From Gemmatimonadota bacterium (GTDB lineage Bacteria > Gemmatimonadota > Gemmatimonadetes > Gemmatimonadales > GWC2-71-9): a DNA stretch of 8,036 bases. The stretch lies in NCBI GenBank assembly GCA_025360265.1, contig JANYCP010000318.1, positions 1 through 8,036 on the forward strand, written 5' to 3'. Under the pieces are notes generated by a model. It searched no databases. It had not been told where the DNA came from and worked only from the letters and a program-made list of their open reading frames with translations. Both the position numbers and the translations under genes were made by a program. Each line of letters starts with the position of its first letter. Within the stretch, counting starts at the first letter, position 1. Of this stretch, positions 6,796 to 8,036 are shown piece after piece.

Positions 6796-7341
6796 ATGCC
6801 ATCTCCGACTCGCCTTCTCGACGCCCCAGCCATGGGGCGCGTGCTTGTGCGGATGGCGTCGGAGTTGGTGGAGCAGGCGGCAGGCACACCGCCAGTCGTC
6901 CTGGTGGGAATTCAGCGCCGCGGTGTTCAGCTCGCCGAACGACTCGCCCCCCTCATCGAATCGCAACTCGGCCGCCCGCTCAAGCGCGGCACGCTCGACA
7001 TCACCCTCTACCGCGATGACCTGCAGGCGATCGGCCCGCGCCCCGAAGTCCGGGAGACACGCCTTCCGCCAGACTTGCAAGGCGCCACGGTGATCATCGT
7101 CGACGATGTGCTGTATACCGGGCGCACCGTGCGTGCTGCGCTCGATGAAATTGCGGACTTCGGTCGGCCCCGCCGTATCCTGCTCGCGGTGCTCGTCGAT
7201 CGCGGCGGACGTGAGCTGCCGATCGCGGCCGATGTGACCGGGCTGAAGGTGACCACCACCGACGGCGATCACGTCAAGGTGAAGGTGCACGAACTTGACG
7301 GCGAAGACGGCGTCGACATGATTCGCCGGGGTGCTGCATGA
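6796..7341 (+). CDS. pyrR: PyrR: uracil phosphoribosyltransferase / pyrimidine operon regulator homologue
   Basis: PyrR proteins make UMP from uracil and PRPP, and in many bacteria bind pyr mRNA to control attenuation when UMP or UTP is high. The 181-residue product matches the family length and aligns almost without gaps to Bacillus PyrR. It has VLVGIQRRGVQLAERL (35-50), LDITLYRDDL (67-76), the PRPP loop VIIVDDVLYTGRT (99-111) and VLVDRGGRELPI (132-143). The enzymatic core is intact. Several positions tied to RNA binding in Bacillus differ (Val18, Ser22, Gln27, Gly138, Ala144, Leu150), so the RNA role is doubtful. Start ATG 6796 has no clear Shine-Dalgarno sequence. Its stop overlaps the pyrB start as ATGA, indicating translational coupling. 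The 15-base gap upstream leaves no room for a leader attenuator. Confidence 0.93.
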   Translation: MPSPTRLLDAPAMGRVLVRMASELVEQAAGTPPVVLVGIQRRGVQLAERLAPLIESQLGRPLKRGTLDITLYRDDLQAIGPRPEVRETRLPPDLQGATVIIVDDVLYTGRTVRAALDEIADFGRPRRILLAVLVDRGGRELPIAADVTGLKVTTTDGDHVKVKVHELDGEDGVDMIRRGAA

Positions 7342-8036
7342 GCGCGGTGCTTGGCAAGGACCTCGTCGGGCTCGAGCACCTCACCGCCGAACAGATCACC
7401 GCGATTCTCGACACGGCGGAGCCGTTCAAGGAAGTGTCGGAGCGCCCGATCAAAAAGGTGCCGGCACTCCGTGGCAAGACCATCGTCAATCTCTTCTTCG
7501 AAGCATCGACACGGACGCGCATCTCGTTCGAATTCGCCGAAAAGCGACTCTCTGCCGACACCGTCAATGTGCAATCGGCTGGATCGTCCGTCTCAAAAGG
7601 CGAAACGCTCGTCGATACTGCCCGCAATCTCGAAGCAATGCGGATCGACATGGTGGTGATTCGCCATGGCTCGTCCGGGGCGGCGAAATTTCTCGGTGAA
7701 CGCATCCGTTCCAACGTCATTAATGCTGGCGACGGCAAGCATGAACATCCCACGCAGGGTCTGCTCGACCTGCTCACGCTGCGTGACACGTTCGGCAAGA
7801 TCAAAGGACTCAAGGTGTGCATCGTTGGCGACGTGCTGCACTCGCGCGTGGCGCGCAGCAATATCTGGGGCCTTACCAAGCTCGGCGCCGAGGTAGCGGT
7901 GTGCGGTCCGCAAAGCTTGTTGCCGAGCCATGTTGCCGATCTCGGCGTCACGGTGATTCCGAAAATTGACGACGCGATACAATGGGCCGATGCGCTCAAC
8001 GTGTTGCGCCTGCAACTTGAGCGGATGAGCGCGGGA
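7338..8036 (+). CDS. pyrB: Aspartate carbamoyltransferase catalytic chain, C-terminus cut by window end
   Basis: PyrB condenses carbamoyl phosphate with aspartate to N-carbamoyl-aspartate, the committed step of pyrimidine synthesis, in the cytoplasm. The 233 residues present begin at ATG 7338, which overlaps the pyrR stop. The carbamoyl-phosphate motif FFEASTRTRISFE spans 53-65 (STRT at 57-60), SSVSKGETL (83-91) supplies the Ser/Lys loop, HEHPTQGLLDLL (135-146) is the His-x-x-Gln motif, and GDVLHSRVARSN (164-175) starts the aspartate domain. LRLQLERM (223-230) is the start of the aspartate-binding loop, with Arg and Gln in place. Family members have about 300-310 residues, so roughly 70-80 are beyond the window. 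pyrC and other pyr genes often follow in this arrangement. All key residues visible here are conserved. Confidence 0.96.
   Translation, partial: MSAVLGKDLVGLEHLTAEQITAILDTAEPFKEVSERPIKKVPALRGKTIVNLFFEASTRTRISFEFAEKRLSADTVNVQSAGSSVSKGETLVDTARNLEAMRIDMVVIRHGSSGAAKFLGERIRSNVINAGDGKHEHPTQGLLDLLTLRDTFGKIKGLKVCIVGDVLHSRVARSNIWGLTKLGAEVAVCGPQSLLPSHVADLGVTVIPKIDDAIQWADALNVLRLQLERMSAG

Overview
This is a GC-rich bacterial chromosomal window with tightly packed genes. It looks like ordinary chromosome: I see no phage, transposon, CRISPR array or plasmid gene. The likely source is a Gram-negative-type bacterium (two membranes, Tat and Sec export to a periplasm). The large secreted VPS10/BNR-repeat protein with glycine-rich inserts, next to msrPQ and a pyrR-pyrB pair, fits Gemmatimonadota or a similar lineage such as Acidobacteriota. 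That assignment comes from gene style, not from a phylogenetic marker, and is only moderately secure.

Layout. Positions 1-1052, minus strand: a DUF445 (YjiN-like) membrane protein whose C-terminus lies outside the window. It diverges from a plus-strand tRNA-Ser(GGA) at 1094-1182. From there every gene is on the plus strand. msrP (1259-2173) and msrQ (2178-2801) form a two-gene unit for repair of methionine sulfoxide in periplasmic proteins. After a short intergenic region with two hairpins comes a very large secreted beta-propeller protein (2883-6221) with Asp-box repeats and a C-terminal beta domain split by three glycine tracts. Its last bases overlap a small class I SAM-dependent methyltransferase (about 6187-6780). 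Fifteen bases later starts pyrR (6796-7341), whose stop overlaps the start of pyrB (7338-8036, cut by the window end).

How the genes work together. MsrP is a Tat-exported molybdopterin reductase fed with electrons by the haem membrane protein MsrQ. The beta-propeller protein is also exported and may share the same compartment, but no functional link is shown. pyrR-pyrB begins a pyrimidine biosynthesis operon that probably continues past the window. The methyltransferase is placed so that it could be co-transcribed with pyrRB.

The most useful second-look items are: a PyrR that keeps its PRPP loop but differs at most positions linked to pyr-mRNA binding in Bacillus; a suspicious unstructured C-terminal extension of the beta-propeller protein running into the methyltransferase; its glycine-rich inserts; and inverted repeats in the two short regulatory gaps around msrPQ. 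I did not find a convincing undescribed multi-gene system.
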